Positions 36,374 to 47,082 of a stretch of 64,000 nt of DNA are shown here, piece by piece. The notes under the pieces were generated by a model, which was not told the origin of the DNA, made no database searches, and saw nothing but the letters and a program-made list of their open reading frames with translations. The position numbers and the translations under genes were made by a program. This DNA is from Chlorocebus sabaeus (Eukaryota > Chordata > Mammalia > Primates > Cercopithecidae), in NCBI RefSeq assembly GCF_047675955.1, contig NC_132925.1, forward strand, positions 22,716,688-22,780,687, read 5' to 3'. The number at the start of each line of letters is the position of its first letter. Position 1 is the first letter of the stretch.

Positions 36374-37833
36374 GAATCATGGTGGATGTGCTGCTGGATT
36401 TGCTTTGCCAGTATTTTATTGAGGATTTTTGCATCAATGTTAATCAGGGATATTGGCCTAAAAGTCTCCTTTTTTTGTTGTGTCTCTGCCAGGCTTTGGT
36501 ATCAGGATGATGCTGGCCTCATAAAATGAGTTGGGGAGGAGTCCCTCTTTTTCTATTGACTGGAATAGTTTCAGAAGGAGTGGTACCAGCTCCGCTTTGT
36601 ACCTCTGGTAGAATTCGACTGTGAATCTATCTGGTCCTGGACTTTTATTGGTTGGTAGGCTATTCATTATTGCCTCAATTTCAGAACCTGTTTTTGGTCT
36701 ATTCAGAAATTCAACTTCTTCCTGGTTTAGTCTTGGGAGAGTGTATATGTCCAGGAATCTATTCATTTCTTCTAGATTGTGTTAGTTTATTTGCATAGAG
36801 GTGTTTATAATATTCTCTGATGGTAGTTTGTATTTCTGTGGGATCGGTAGTGATATCTCCTTTATCATTTTTTATTGCATCTATTTGATTCTACTCTCTT
36901 TTCTTCTTTACTAGTTTTGCTAGTTGTCTATCTATTTTGTTGATCTTTTAAAAATCCAGCTCCTTGATTCATTGTTTTTTTGCAGTATTTTTTTGTATCT
37001 CTCTCTCTTTCAGTTCTGCTCTGATCTTAGTTATTTATTGTCTTCTGCTAGCTTTTGAATTTGTTTGCTCTTGCTTCTCTAGTTCTTTTAATTGTGGTGT
37101 TAGGGTGTCAATTTTAGATGTTTCCTGCTTTCTCTTGTGAGCATTTAGTGCTATAAATTTCCCTCTACACACTGCTTTACATGTATCCTAGACATTCTGG
37201 TATGTTGTATCTTTTTTCTCATTGATTTCAAAGAACATCTTTATTTCTGCCTTCATTTTGTTATTTACCCAGTAGTCATTCAGGAGCAGGTTGTTCAGTT
37301 TCCATGCAGTTGTGTGGTTTTGAGTGAGTTTCTTAATATTGAGTCCTAATTTGTTTGCACTGTGGGCTGAGAGACAGTTTGTTGTGATTTCTGTTCTTTT
37401 ACATTTGCTGAGGAGTATTTTACTTCCAATTATGTGGTCAATTTTAGAATAAGTGTGATGTGGTGCTGAGAAGAATGTATATTCTATTAATTTGGTGTGG
37501 AGAGTTCTGTAGATGTATTTTAAGTCCACTTGGTCCAGAGCTGAGTTCAAGTCCTGGATATCCTTGTTAATTTTCTGTCTCGTTGATCTGTCTGATATTG
37601 ACATTGGAGTGTTAAATTCTCCCATTATTATTGTGTGGCAGTCTAAGTCTCTTTGTTGGTCTCTTAAAACTTGCTTTATGAATATGGGTGCTTCTGTAAT
37701 GGGTGCCTATATATTTAGTTTAGCTCTTCTTGTTGAACTGATCCCTTTACCATTGTGTAATGGCCTTCTTTGTCTCTTTTGATATTTGTTAGTTTAAAGT
37801 GTGTTTTATCAGAGACTAGGATGGCAACCCCTG

Positions 37834-37834
<1 letters not shown>

Positions 37835-37877
<43 letters not shown>
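37835..37877. repeat. 43-nt T tract (A-run in L1PA ORF2)
   Basis: A normally short A-run in the endonuclease region of ORF2 has grown to 43 residues on the minus strand, encoding a run of lysines before AGVAILVSD. With this length the frame upstream (NGKQ side) does not continue into the frame downstream. Confidence 0.95.
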
Positions 37878-37880
<3 letters not shown>

Positions 37881-38139
37881 TTCCGTTTGCTTGGTAGAAC
37901 TTCCTCCATCCCTTTATTTTGAGCCTATGTGTGTCTTTGCATGTGAGATGGGTCTCCTGAATACAGCACACTGATGGGTCTTGACTCTATCCAATTTGCC
38001 AGTCTGTGTCTTTTAATTGGGGCATTTGTCCTATTTACACTTAAGGTTAATATTGCTATCTCTGAATCTGATCCTGTCATTATGATGCTAGCTGGTTATT
38101 TCTCCCATTAATTGATGAAGTTTCTTCATAGCATCGATG

Positions 38140-39164
38140 GTTTTTACAATGTGGCATGTTTTTGCAGTTACTGGTATCAGTTGTTTTTTTCCATGTTTAG
38201 TGCATCCTTCAGGAGCTCTTATAAGGCAGGCCTGGTGGTCACAAAATCTCTCAGCATTTGCTTGTTTATAAAGAATTTTATTTCTCCTTCACTTATGAAG
38301 CTTAGTTTGGCTGGATATGAAATTCTGGGCTGAAAATTCTTTAAGAATGTTGAATATTGACCCCCCACTCTCTTCTGGCTTGTGAGGTTTCTGCTGTGAG
38401 ATCCACTATTAGTCTGATGGGCTTCCCTTTGTGGGTAACCTGGCTTTTCTTTCTGGCTGCCCTTAACATTCTTTTCCTTCATTTCCACCTTGGTGAATCT
38501 CACATGATGTGTCTTGGGGTTGCTGTTCTTGAAGAATGTCTTTATGGTGTTTTCTGTACTTCCTGAATTTGAATGTTGGCCTGCCTTGCTAGGTTGGGTA
38601 AGTTCTCCTGGATAATATCCTGAAGAGTGTTTTCTAACTTAGTTCTATTCTCCTCGTCACTTTCAGGTACACCAATCAAATGTAAATTTGGTCTTTTCAC
38701 ATAGTCCCATATTTCTTGGAGGATTTGTTTGTTTCTTTTCACTCTTTTTTCTCTAATCTTGCCTTTAACTTTATTTCATTAATTTGATATTCAATCACTG
38801 ATATTCTTTCTTCTGCTTGATCAAATTGGCTATTGAAGCTTGTTAATGGTTCATGAAGTTCTTGTACTATGGTTTTCAGCTCCATCAAGTCATTTAAGGT
38901 CTTGATTACACTGGTTATTCTAGTTAGCCACTCATCTAACCTTTCTTCAAGGTTTTTAGCTTCCTTATGATGGGTTGAAACGTGCTCCTTTAGCTCAGAG
39001 AAGTTTGTTATTACCGACATTCTGAAGCCTACTTCTGTCGACTCGTCAAACTCATTCTCCATCCAATTTTGTTCTCTTGCTGGCGAGGAGGTGTGTTCCT
39101 CTGGAAGAGAAGAGGTGTTCTGGTTTTTGGAATTTTCAGCCTTTCTGCTCTGGTTTCTTCTCAT
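38140..39164 (-). pseudogene. L1PA ORF1 remnant
   Basis: Three consecutive pieces of ORF1p remain. The N-terminal and coiled-coil part is 38739-39164 (141 codons, ATG at 39164). The RRM part, including QEIWDYVKRPNL and IGVPESD, is 38542-38742. The C-terminal domain, including ISYPAKLSFISEGEIKFFI, is 38219-38503. ORF1p is the L1 RNA chaperone. Stops and frameshifts separate the pieces. It lies directly upstream of ORF2 in the same element. Confidence 0.85.
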
Positions 39165-39763
39165 CTTTGTGTTTTATCTACCTTTGGTCTTTGATGTTGG
39201 TGACTAACAGATGGGGTTTTCATGTGGACATCCTTTTTTGTTGATGTTGATGCTATTCCTTTCTGTTTGTTAGTTTCCCTTCTAACAGACAGGCCCCTCA
39301 GTTGCAGGTCTGTTGGAGTTTGCTGGAGGTCCACTCCCGACCCTGTTTTTCTGGGTATCACCAGCAGAGGCTGCAGAATAGCAAATACTGCTGCCTGATC
39401 CTTCCTTTGGAAGCTTCATCTCAGAGGGGCTCCCGCTGGTATGAGGTGTCTGTCGGCCCCTACTGGGAGATATCTCCCAGTCAGGCTACACAGGGGTCGG
39501 GGTCCTAGTTCAGGAGTCAGTCTGTCTGTTACCAAAACTCAAACACCATGATGGGAGAACCACTGCCCTTTTCAGAGCTGTTAGGCAAGAAAATTTAAGT
39601 CTGGATAAACTGTCTGCTGCCTTTTGTTCAGATATCTGAACAAAGTGGTGGACTCTAGAGAGGCAGTAGGCCTTGCTGAGCTGAGGTGGGCTCCACCCAG
39701 TTCGAGCTTTCCTGCTGCTTTGTTTACACTGTGAGCATAGAACTGCCTACTCAAGCCTCAGCA

Positions 39764-40096
39764 ATGGCAGACGCCCCTCTCCTCACCAAGCTCCAGTGTC
39801 CCAGGTCGATCTCAGACTGCTGTGTTAGCAGCAAGCAAGGCTCCGTGGGTGTGGGACTGGCCAAGCCAGGCATGGGAGGGTATCTCCTGGTCTGCTTTTT
39901 GCAAAGACCAAAAGAAAAGTGCAGTATTTGGGCAGGAGCGTACCATTCCTCCAGGTGCAGTCACTCACAGCTTTCCTTGACTAAGAAAGGAAAATCCCCT
40001 GACCCCTTGCACTTCCTGGGTGAGGTGACACCCCACCCTACTTTGGCTCACCCTCCATGGGCTGCACCCACTGTCCAACCAGTCCCAGTGAGATGA
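39764..40096 (+). CDS. Open antisense ORF0-like frame in the L1PA 5'UTR
   Basis: On the strand opposite to the L1, an ATG at 39764 opens 110 codons to a stop at 40096; the same frame also has an upstream ATG at 39686. It starts MADAPLL and contains SISDCCVSSK and SVGVGLAKPG. Primate L1s carry ORF0, about 70 codons, at this place and orientation (roughly 240-450 nt into the 5'UTR), driven by the antisense promoter, and these motifs resemble it by recollection. Here the frame is open and longer than usual because the normal stop is lost. Whether it is transcribed or translated cannot be told. Confidence 0.45.
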   Translation: MADAPLLTKLQCPRSISDCCVSSKQGSVGVGLAKPGMGGYLLVCFLQRPKEKCSIWAGAYHSSRCSHSQLSLTKKGKSPDPLHFLGEVTPHPTLAHPPWAAPTVQPVPVR

Positions 40097-40182
40097 ACCA
40101 GGTACCTCAGTTGGAAATGCAGAAATCACTCATCTTCTGTGTTGATCTCTCTGGGAGCTGTAGACCAGAGCTGTTCCTATTT

Positions 40183-40191
40183 GGCCATCTT
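40183..40191 (-). promoter_or_regulatory. YY1-type site at the L1PA 5' end
   Basis: 'ggccatctt' is the reverse complement of aagatggcc, about 11-20 nt from the L1 5' end, where the YY1 start-positioning site lies in primate L1s. Core intact. Confidence 0.5.
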
Positions 40192-40212
40192 GGAAGCAAC
40201 CAAAATATACTG

Positions 40213-41076
40213 TTGATCTGGGATGATAGGTAGCTAAATTGACTAAGGAAAGACAATAGGATCCAAATGAAAGCACATATTCATCCTGAGATATGTAGTG
40301 AAGAATTTAGAGTTAGTAAGTGATTAATTCAGGGCCTTCCAGAGCCAGATGCCATGGTGGGATTGGATGTGTAAGCAATTTATTGGGAGAAATGATGGTG
40401 AAGGATAAAAGGGAGTGTTGGGCACAGATGAGAAGAGTCTTTAGACTGTGATGCAGGTCCAACACCTGTGAAATGAGAGAAAAGGTAGGAAAAGTGGGTA
40501 GGAGAGCATCATTCTGTGGTATATCTGAGAATGTCTTGGCCAGGCCCATGTGGAGTCCCTCACAAGGCTGACCATTGGAAGAGTTGAATTGTTAGAGCAT
40601 GAGACAGAAATAACTCATCCCTAATATTCTGTCATGCCCATTTATTGGCCCAAGCAGCCTGACCAAGTAGGGCTTTGGCCTGAGTGTGGCAGAGAATCTT
40701 TAGATGCTGCAGGTGGGGGCTTTAAGTCTGCTGTGCTCACCGCAGTAGGTTCTCTTGAAGGGAGATCTGAGGTGCACACATTCATGACCAGCATGGTCAT
40801 CTTGGTTATGCGTTTTACTCTATCCATGCTTATTGCTCTGATGTTTGTAAGGAGGAAGTGATATGTTACATGTAGCTTTGATGACTTCTAGGGTAGAAAT
40901 ATGAAGGGACAGAGGTATAAGCAAATTGAAGCATGCACAAAGCAGTTATAATGAGGAAACACTGAATGTAAGCTGGCTATGGAAATGAGTACTAGAGGGG
41001 ACTGAAGTTGAGTTATTAATTCCTTAATTTTCTTCACAAGTTTATTGTCTGAGTATAAAAGGACCTTATCATGTCC
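40213..41076. other. Unassigned DNA, possibly an old LTR
   Basis: Not AT-rich like its surroundings. The 40330-40780 part ('aagcaatttattgggagaaa', 'ggcccaagcagcctgaccaa', 'ctgcaggtgggggctttaag') looks repetitive, but I cannot name the family. No gene signal in the short frames at 40313-40549 and 40634-40861. Confidence 0.35.
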
Positions 41077-41115
41077 CACACACACATACACACACACACA
41101 CACACACACATACAT
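41077..41115. repeat. (CA)n microsatellite
   Basis: CA repeat with two TA interruptions, about 39 bp. Confidence 0.95.
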
Positions 41116-41840
41116 AGAGAGGGAGAAATAAACAATTTCAAAAATTTTTTATGTAAGTATTTACATATTACTTAGGTATGAGAGGAGAGACATAAATGTG
41201 CTATTCTCTGGTTAAGTTCCAATTCCCATATGTTTCTTAAACTTTTAAATACGCTGAGTTTCATTGCAGCATTGATCCCAAATGCCACTGAACTACTTCA
41301 TTAGATGCTCAAATGAAGAGGACACGTCCAGTGTAATGATCTTATCCTGGGAGATAATATGCCATTCTGCAAAGTAATATCTTACTGAGAGAAATTGAAG
41401 GGTACTTTGAACTCTAGGGATTTATGCTTCATTCACTGACTTTGGGATTAAATCCCAGTGTAAAATCCTTGACTTTGGGATTGAATTCCTAGTGCAGTCT
41501 CCACACTAGAAACTACTCCTTGGTTACCTCTTAGTTTGCCTCCAGTTGCATATTTAGATACCCCATTTCCTGAGTGAATATTCTGGAACTAGAAAATTCA
41601 CATATATCTGTGGCTTTTCCCATAACATACCAAGTTCTAATGCCTGAATTTGTCTGCAGTTTTTTTTCCTCTTTATGCTGGGTACATCCCCTCATTTCTT
41701 TTCCCATCTCAATGGATAGGTTTAGTTTCAAATATGGTCCTTCTTCAATATAGCTTGTCCTGCTTAATAAAGCCATGCTTGGCTATGTCAGCAATATAAA
41801 CAAGTAAATAATAATTATGATCACTACCGTTATCCCTAGT
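41116..41840. other. Unassigned DNA
   Basis: Only a short direct repeat (gactttgggatt at about 41438 and 41471) is visible. No gene or family recognised. Confidence 0.4.
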
Positions 41841-42060
41841 AAGTGAGAGCAGCTATGCCCTGCTCTGAGAGCTTTAAGCAATAGTCACATTCAATTCTCA
41901 TAACTGTACTATAGTATTTTAATACTATTATTATTTCTATTTTATTGATAAAAAAATGAAGCCTAGATAATATGACTTACATAAATTTATATAGTAAATA
42001 AATGGTAGCCTCAGAGAAACCAGATAGACTTCAAATTCTGTGTTTTAATTATTCTCTTAA
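41841..42060 (-). mobile_element. MIR SINE, antisense
   Basis: 'gctctgagagctttaagcaa', 'cacattcaattctcataact', 'tttctattttattgataaaa', a 'aaatgaagcctagataatat' block, and 'acataaatttatatagtaaa' then 'taaatggtagcctcag' follow the antisense MIR order (ctcatttaatcctcacaac ... ccattttacagatgagg ... cacacagctagtaagtggc). Confidence 0.65.
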
Positions 42061-44014
42061 CACTCTTAATGCTGGACACTGAATATCTGAATTTATAAAT
42101 GCCTGACACCCGTAGTTTCAGTACACTCACAGATTTATCTTGTCTTACATTTTTCCATATTGGTAGAGAAACTGTACTGTCTACTTATAGAAAAAATAAT
42201 ATTCCTATGTCTATACAAGGCCATCATTAGGTAGTTGTTGATTTCTTTCAGGTGCTGAATACATGTCTTAGTGCTTACATTTATTGATGCCTCAGGGTAA
42301 CTCTTCTGGTTGTAGCTACAATCATTAACCATCAAAAGAAGTGTATGTAATTTTTTTTCTAATGGTTTTAGGTCCTAATTTTATTAGAATTGTTTCTATA
42401 GGCTTAAGGTTTTTCAGATCATAAAGCTAGTCTCATATCAGGAACATAAAGAAGTCTTCTACAGTATGATATACGCCTTCAGATGTGGATGTTGAAATAA
42501 ACAATATATTTGTTAAAAGAAGATTTTTACCTTTTTATCTCATTCTTGGTCAATCCAAGAGTTATACTTTCCAAAACTCCATCAAAAAATTACTTACTTA
42601 TAATTACATTGGCTAAAAAGCAAATGAAAACTTTAGTAATGTCAGTGATAGTTTTTCACTGCAGAAGTAAAGCAATTACCTTTCTGAGACACTGCCTGTT
42701 TCTTTAACACATTTCTATTCATACGTTATAGCATTTGTTTCTGAATGTCATAAAGAAATAGGTTACAGCATTTAAGTCAAGAATTTCATTTTAAGTAAAT
42801 GATTTTAATTGATAAGATTAGACACAGCATTTTTCTTGCTTTGCCTCATAGTCTGTGGAGCAACTGAGAGTATTCGTTTTGCTGTAAACAGAAGACATTT
42901 CTCCCACTTAATTAAATATAATATGTTATATAAGAGTATTATTTTCATTGATAAGGTTTTACAAAATTCAAGATGTCACATTAATTTTTCACAGGAATTC
43001 AAATTAACAAAACAATATGAGAAAATAATATTTGGAAGAGTAAAGGAATTAATTTTGTAGGAAAGGTATAATGAAAAATTAATTTTCAACTTAGAAAATA
43101 TTTCTCCTGTCAACATACATTTACCACCTTAAAAACTTTTTCAAATTTGTCATGAATAAGCAGAATATGAACAAAGTTGAAAGAAGTACTTCTATAAATG
43201 TATTTTATGTTCCTTACTTACTGCACAACTAATATTGAATTAGCAAATCAAGTAAAAAGGAAGAAAGAAATAATTATACAGCTAATACAGAAGTGCTCAA
43301 AATTAACCATACTATCGGGAAGATAATTTTACTTCCTATATGCTATAAATTATCTAACAGGGTCTCCATTTATGATCTTTCATATCTGTTTTTTCCTTTG
43401 CATTGTTAATATCTTATTCAGATTTTGATGACTTCACATTTAGATAACTTCAATAGGCTTAAATTTATATTTATAGTCACCAAATTCTTGCTATTTTTAA
43501 ACTGATTCTCAGTGCATATTTAAAATATCACTTTTATTTGGTTGTCCCGGTTTAAAACTCCTTATCCCTCAGTTCCAACGCAATCTCATTTGATTGACCT
43601 GCTACTGCAAGCACTCTAGCAAAGCCAACTTCTCTCTGGATAACCACAGATATCAGGATCAGTGATGTTGCTATTGCTTATGTTGTTCCTCAAAAAAGCC
43701 AAATGCTTCCTTTCCTTTTTGCCCAAAGCCCTACTCATTTTCTCCACAAAATCTCACTCATTTGACTTATCTCTGTTAGGATACCCTCTTACCTGAATTC
43801 CTAAACCCATCTATATTGTATAATCTCAAACCAAACTCTCGTTGCTTCATGTACCATATTATTTCTCTAAGTAAGTTATTAGTCTTAGAATATAATTACC
43901 TTGTCTACCAAGGCTTACTAAACACTAAAAAATAATTATAATTTAAACAATTATAAACACTCCAGTAATACATATATAACAAAGTAATAATCTTTTTGTT
44001 AAAATATACTAGCA
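42061..44014. other. Unassigned AT-rich DNA
   Basis: No gene or clear repeat. The part near 43700-43900 may be a diverged L2 3' end but is not called. Short frames (42135-42335, 42510-42707, 42809-43060) show no domain. Confidence 0.4.
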
Positions 44015-44512
44015 TGCCATTTAAGAGGTGAAAGGAAAATAAATCTTGGGGTCCCAAAATCACTAAGCTAAAGGAAAGAGTCAAGCTGGGAATTGCGTAG
44101 GGCAAACCGACTTTCCATGCTATTCAAAGGCATCCCTCAGCTCACTGAGATAAATGCATATCTGATTGATTGCCCCCTTTGGAAAGGCTAATTAGAAATT
44201 CAAAAGAATGCAACCATTTGTTGTAGCTACCTATGACCTGGAAACCCTCTCCCCACTTCAAGTTGTCCTGCCTTTGCTTGTAGTTGTCCTTCCTTTCTGG
44301 ACCAAACCAATATTCATCTTACACATATTGATTGATGTCTCTTGTTTCCCTAAAATGTATAAAACCAAGCCATGCTTGGACCACCTTGGGCACATGTCAT
44401 CAGGAAAGGCACTCATCCTTAACTTCAGCCAAAAAAGAAACAAAACAAACAAACAACAACAACAAAAACCGCTTTCTAGATTAAGACTTGTCTCAGATAT
44501 TTGGAGTTCACA
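44015..44512 (+). mobile_element. ERV1-type LTR, sense
   Basis: A gamma-retrovirus-like LTR: 'ataaatcttggggtcccaaa', 'aagagtcaagctgggaattg', 'gggcaaaccgactttccatg', 'cagctcactgagataaatgc', 'tacctatgacctggaaaccc', a TATA-like 'atgtataaaaccaagccatg', 'gaccaccttgggcacatgtc', and 'agacttgtctcagatatttg' then 'gagttcaca' at the end. Where related LTRs carry the AATAAA poly-A signal, this copy has an A/CAA-rich expansion (about 44429-44470). No second LTR or internal region is adjacent, so it is probably solo. Exact family not assigned. Confidence 0.75.
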
Positions 44513-44767
44513 AAGATGAGTGGTTAAACTGCTCATAAAAGTGTTCACAATTTTTAGAGATTTTTATAGGTTAATACACATGGAATTAGCAACATCGTAT
44601 TTATTCAATTCTTCAAAGTAAAATCTAGCAAGATAGTATTCTATTTTAAACTTCAAAAATTGATAACTAAGATTACACATCACACATCCAAAATTTCATA
44701 AGCTGAGTAAAATTTTTTAGCAATAGTTTTAATTGATTCTCTTAATTTAATGTCAAATTATGACACT

Positions 44768-45160
44768 TGTATTGGTCCGTTTTTACAGTAGTTCTTTGGC
44801 CCAAAGAACTACCTGAGATTTGGTAATTTATGGAGTAAAAAGGTTTAATTGACTCACAATTCTGTAGGCTGTACAGGAGGCATGGCTGGGAGACTTACAA
44901 TCATTGCAGAAGTTGACAAAGAAGCAAGTTTGTCTTCACATGGCTAGCAGGACAGAGAGGGAGAGAGCGAGTGAGGTGCTACACTTTCAAACAACAAGAT
45001 CGCATGAGAACTCTATCATAAGACAGCACTAGAGGGATGGTGTTAAAACATTAGAAACCACCCCCATTATTCAGTCACTTCCCACCAGGCCCCACCTTCA
45101 ACATTGGGAATTGCAATTCAACATGTGATTTGGGTTGGGACACAGAGCCAAATCATCTTA
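44768..45160 (-). mobile_element. 3' LTR of the MST provirus
   Basis: 393 bp; starts 'tgtattggtccgtttttaca' and ends 'gagccaaatcatctta', followed by the internal-type 'ttccacctctggcccctctc'. Confidence 0.85.
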
Positions 45161-46487
45161 TTCCACCTCTGGCCCCTCTCAAGCCTCATGTTCTTCTCAC
45201 ATTTCAAAACACAATCATGTCTTCTCCACAGTCCCCCAAATTCTTAATTTATTCTGGCATTATTTCAAAAGTTCCAGTCTGAAGTCTCATCTGAGACAAG
45301 GCAAGTTCCTTTCACCTATAAGCCTGTGAAATTAGAAACAAATTAGTTACTTCCAATATACAATGGTGGCACAGGCCTTGTGTAAATGTTTCCATTCCAA
45401 AGTGAGAAATTGGCCAAATCCAAGGGGCTATGGGCCCCACATAAGTCCAAAATCCAGCAGAGCATTCATTAAACTTTAAAGCTCTAAAATAATCACTATT
45501 GACTCTATGTCTCACATCCAGGCAACACTGATGCAAGGAGTGGACTCCTAATGCCTTGGGCAGCTCTTCCCTTGTGGCTCTGCAAGGTACAGACCCTGCA
45601 GCTGCTTTCACTGTCTGGCATTGAGTACCTGTGGCTTTTCTAGGCAGTAGAGACAAGCTATTGGTGGATCTACCATTCTGGGGTCTGGAAGGCAGTGGAT
45701 GACAGTGCCCTCTTCTCAGAGATCCACTAGGCAGTGCTTCAGTGGGGATTTGGTGTCGAGGCTCTCCAATACCACATTTCCCCTTCGCACTGCCCTAGTG
45801 GAGGTTCTCCATGAGGGCTCCACCTCTGCAGCAGATTTCTGCCTGGACATCCAGGCATTTCCATACATCCTCTGAAATCCAGTTAGAGGCTCCCAAACTT
45901 CAATTCTTGCCTTCTGTACACCCTCAGGTTTAACACTCTGTGGAAGCTTCTAAAGTTTGGGTGTTATACCCTCTGAAGCAATTGCTTGAGCTGTACCTTG
46001 GCCCTTTTCATTCATGGCTTAAGCTGGAGCAGCTGGGATGCAGGGAGTTGTGTCTCAAAGCTGCACAGAGCAGCATGTCCTTGGTTTTGGACCATTAAAC
46101 CATTCCTTCCCTGTGGCCTCCAGGTCTGTGATGGAGGTGGCTTCCGTGAAGGCCTCTGAAATGCCTTGGAGGCATTTTCCCCATTGTCTTGGATTTTAAC
46201 ATTTAGCTCCCCTTTACTTATGCAAATTCCTGCAGTTGGTTTGAATTCCTCCTCAGATAATGCTTTTTGTTTTGTTTTGGTTTGGTTTGGTTTTTGTTTT
46301 TGTTTTTCCTACCATGTGGTCAGGCTGCAAATTTCCCAACCCTTTACACTCTGCTTCCCTTTTAAATATAAGTTCCAATTTCAGACCGTCTCTTTGCAAA
46401 TGCATATTAATATAGTGTTAGAAGCTGCCAGGTTATATCTTGAACATTTTGGTGCTTAGACATTTTTTCCTACCAGTTACCCTAAAT

Positions 46488-46733
46488 CAATTTAGTCCAA
46501 CCCATGGCATGCAGGCTGCATGTTGCCCCAGATGACTTTGAATGTCAATCAACACAATTCATAAACTTTCTTAAAATATTATGAATTTTTTTGTGATTCT
46601 TTTTTTTTTTTTTAGCTCATCAGCTAAAAAAAAAAAAAAAAGTCAGTTAGTGTTAGTGTATTTTATATGTGCCCTAAGACAATTCTTCTTCTTCCAATGT
46701 GGCCCAGGGAAGCCAAAAGATTGGGTACCCCTG
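46488..46733 (-). mobile_element. MER30-like hAT-Charlie MITE with perfect 8-bp target duplication
   Basis: 246 bp inserted in the MST internal region. The octamer ccctaaat flanks it exactly at 46480-46487 and 46734-46741. The termini are 'caatttagtccaacccatgg' and '...gattgggtacccctg'. Internally it has 'gtgttagtgtattttatatg' and an A/T-rich centre where an antisense T-run meets an A-run (about 46600-46640). The 8-bp duplication is diagnostic of hAT transposition. Confidence 0.9.
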
Positions 46734-47057
46734 CCCTAAATCATCTCTCTCAAATTCAAAGTTCAACAGATCTCTAGAGCAGGGGCACAATGCAACCAGG
46801 CTCTTTGCTAAAGTATAGAAAGTGTGACCTTAACACAAGTTCCCAATAAGTGCCTTATCTTCATCTGAGATCACCTCATTCTAGACTTCATCATTCATAT
46901 CACTATCAGCATTTTGGTCACAACAGTTTAACAAGTCTATAGAAAGTTCCAAACTTTCCCTCCACTTCTCTTCTTCTGAGTCCTCCAAACTTCCAACCTC
47001 TGCCCATTAGCCAGTTACAGAGCTGCTTCCAGATTTTTAGGTATGTTTATAGCAATT

Positions 47058-47076
47058 CCCCACTTCTCTGGTACCA
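47058..47076 (-). promoter_or_regulatory. MaLR primer-binding site (tRNA-Leu type)
   Basis: Reverse complement reads tggtaccagagaagtgggg, lying 6 nt inside the 5' LTR. It resembles the complement of a tRNA-Leu 3' end (tggtaccaggagtgggg), the primer type used by ERVL-related elements. Confidence 0.6.
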
Positions 47077-47082
47077 ATTTTT

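Larger units (their letters stand above)
34171..38080 (-). pseudogene. L1PA ORF2 remnant (endonuclease / reverse transcriptase)
   Basis: Runs from an ATG at 38080 to a TGA at 34171, about 3.9 kb; the family length is about 1275 codons. The endonuclease piece (37188-37625) reads MGEFN where functional copies have MGDFN, and SAHS in place of SDHS, both at catalytic positions. The RT pieces include 36458-36766 and 35765-36070; the latter carries FADN instead of FADD. A further piece (35359-35772) holds the thumb-side region. Frames are broken by stops and indels, by a 43-nt A-run (37835-37877), and by a local 24-bp duplication at 36326-36373. Confidence 0.9.
33960..40202 (-). mobile_element. Full-length L1PA-type LINE-1, antisense, with 10-bp target duplication
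   Basis: About 6.24 kb. The 3'UTR is at the left ('atactttaagttctagggta', a C-rich tract near 34095-34125). ORF2, the inter-ORF region, ORF1 and the 5'UTR follow, ending with 'ggccatcttggaagcaacc' at about 40200. The sequence aaatatactg flanks it at 33950-33959 and 40203-40212. The 3' tail is only a few T residues. Both ORFs are broken, catalytic motifs are altered, and one A-run is expanded, so it is not active. It belongs to an older-to-middle primate L1PA subfamily, not a human-specific one. Confidence 0.95.
45161..47082 (-). pseudogene. MST internal region, decayed
   Basis: Internal MaLR sequence homologous to that of the two THE1-type proviruses further right (for example 'aatgccttgggcagctcttc' and 'ctattggtggatctaccatt'). 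The longest minus-strand open piece is 114 codons at 45312-45656. MaLR internal regions encode a gag-like product of uncertain function and no polymerase. Broken by many stops and by the hAT insertion. A (GTTT)n-like simple repeat lies near 46265-46310. Confidence 0.75.

Noticed and set aside
41438..41483. Direct repeat of gactttgggatt with a 33-bp offset
   Set aside because: Two short imperfect copies only; within chance or minor slippage and with no associated feature.
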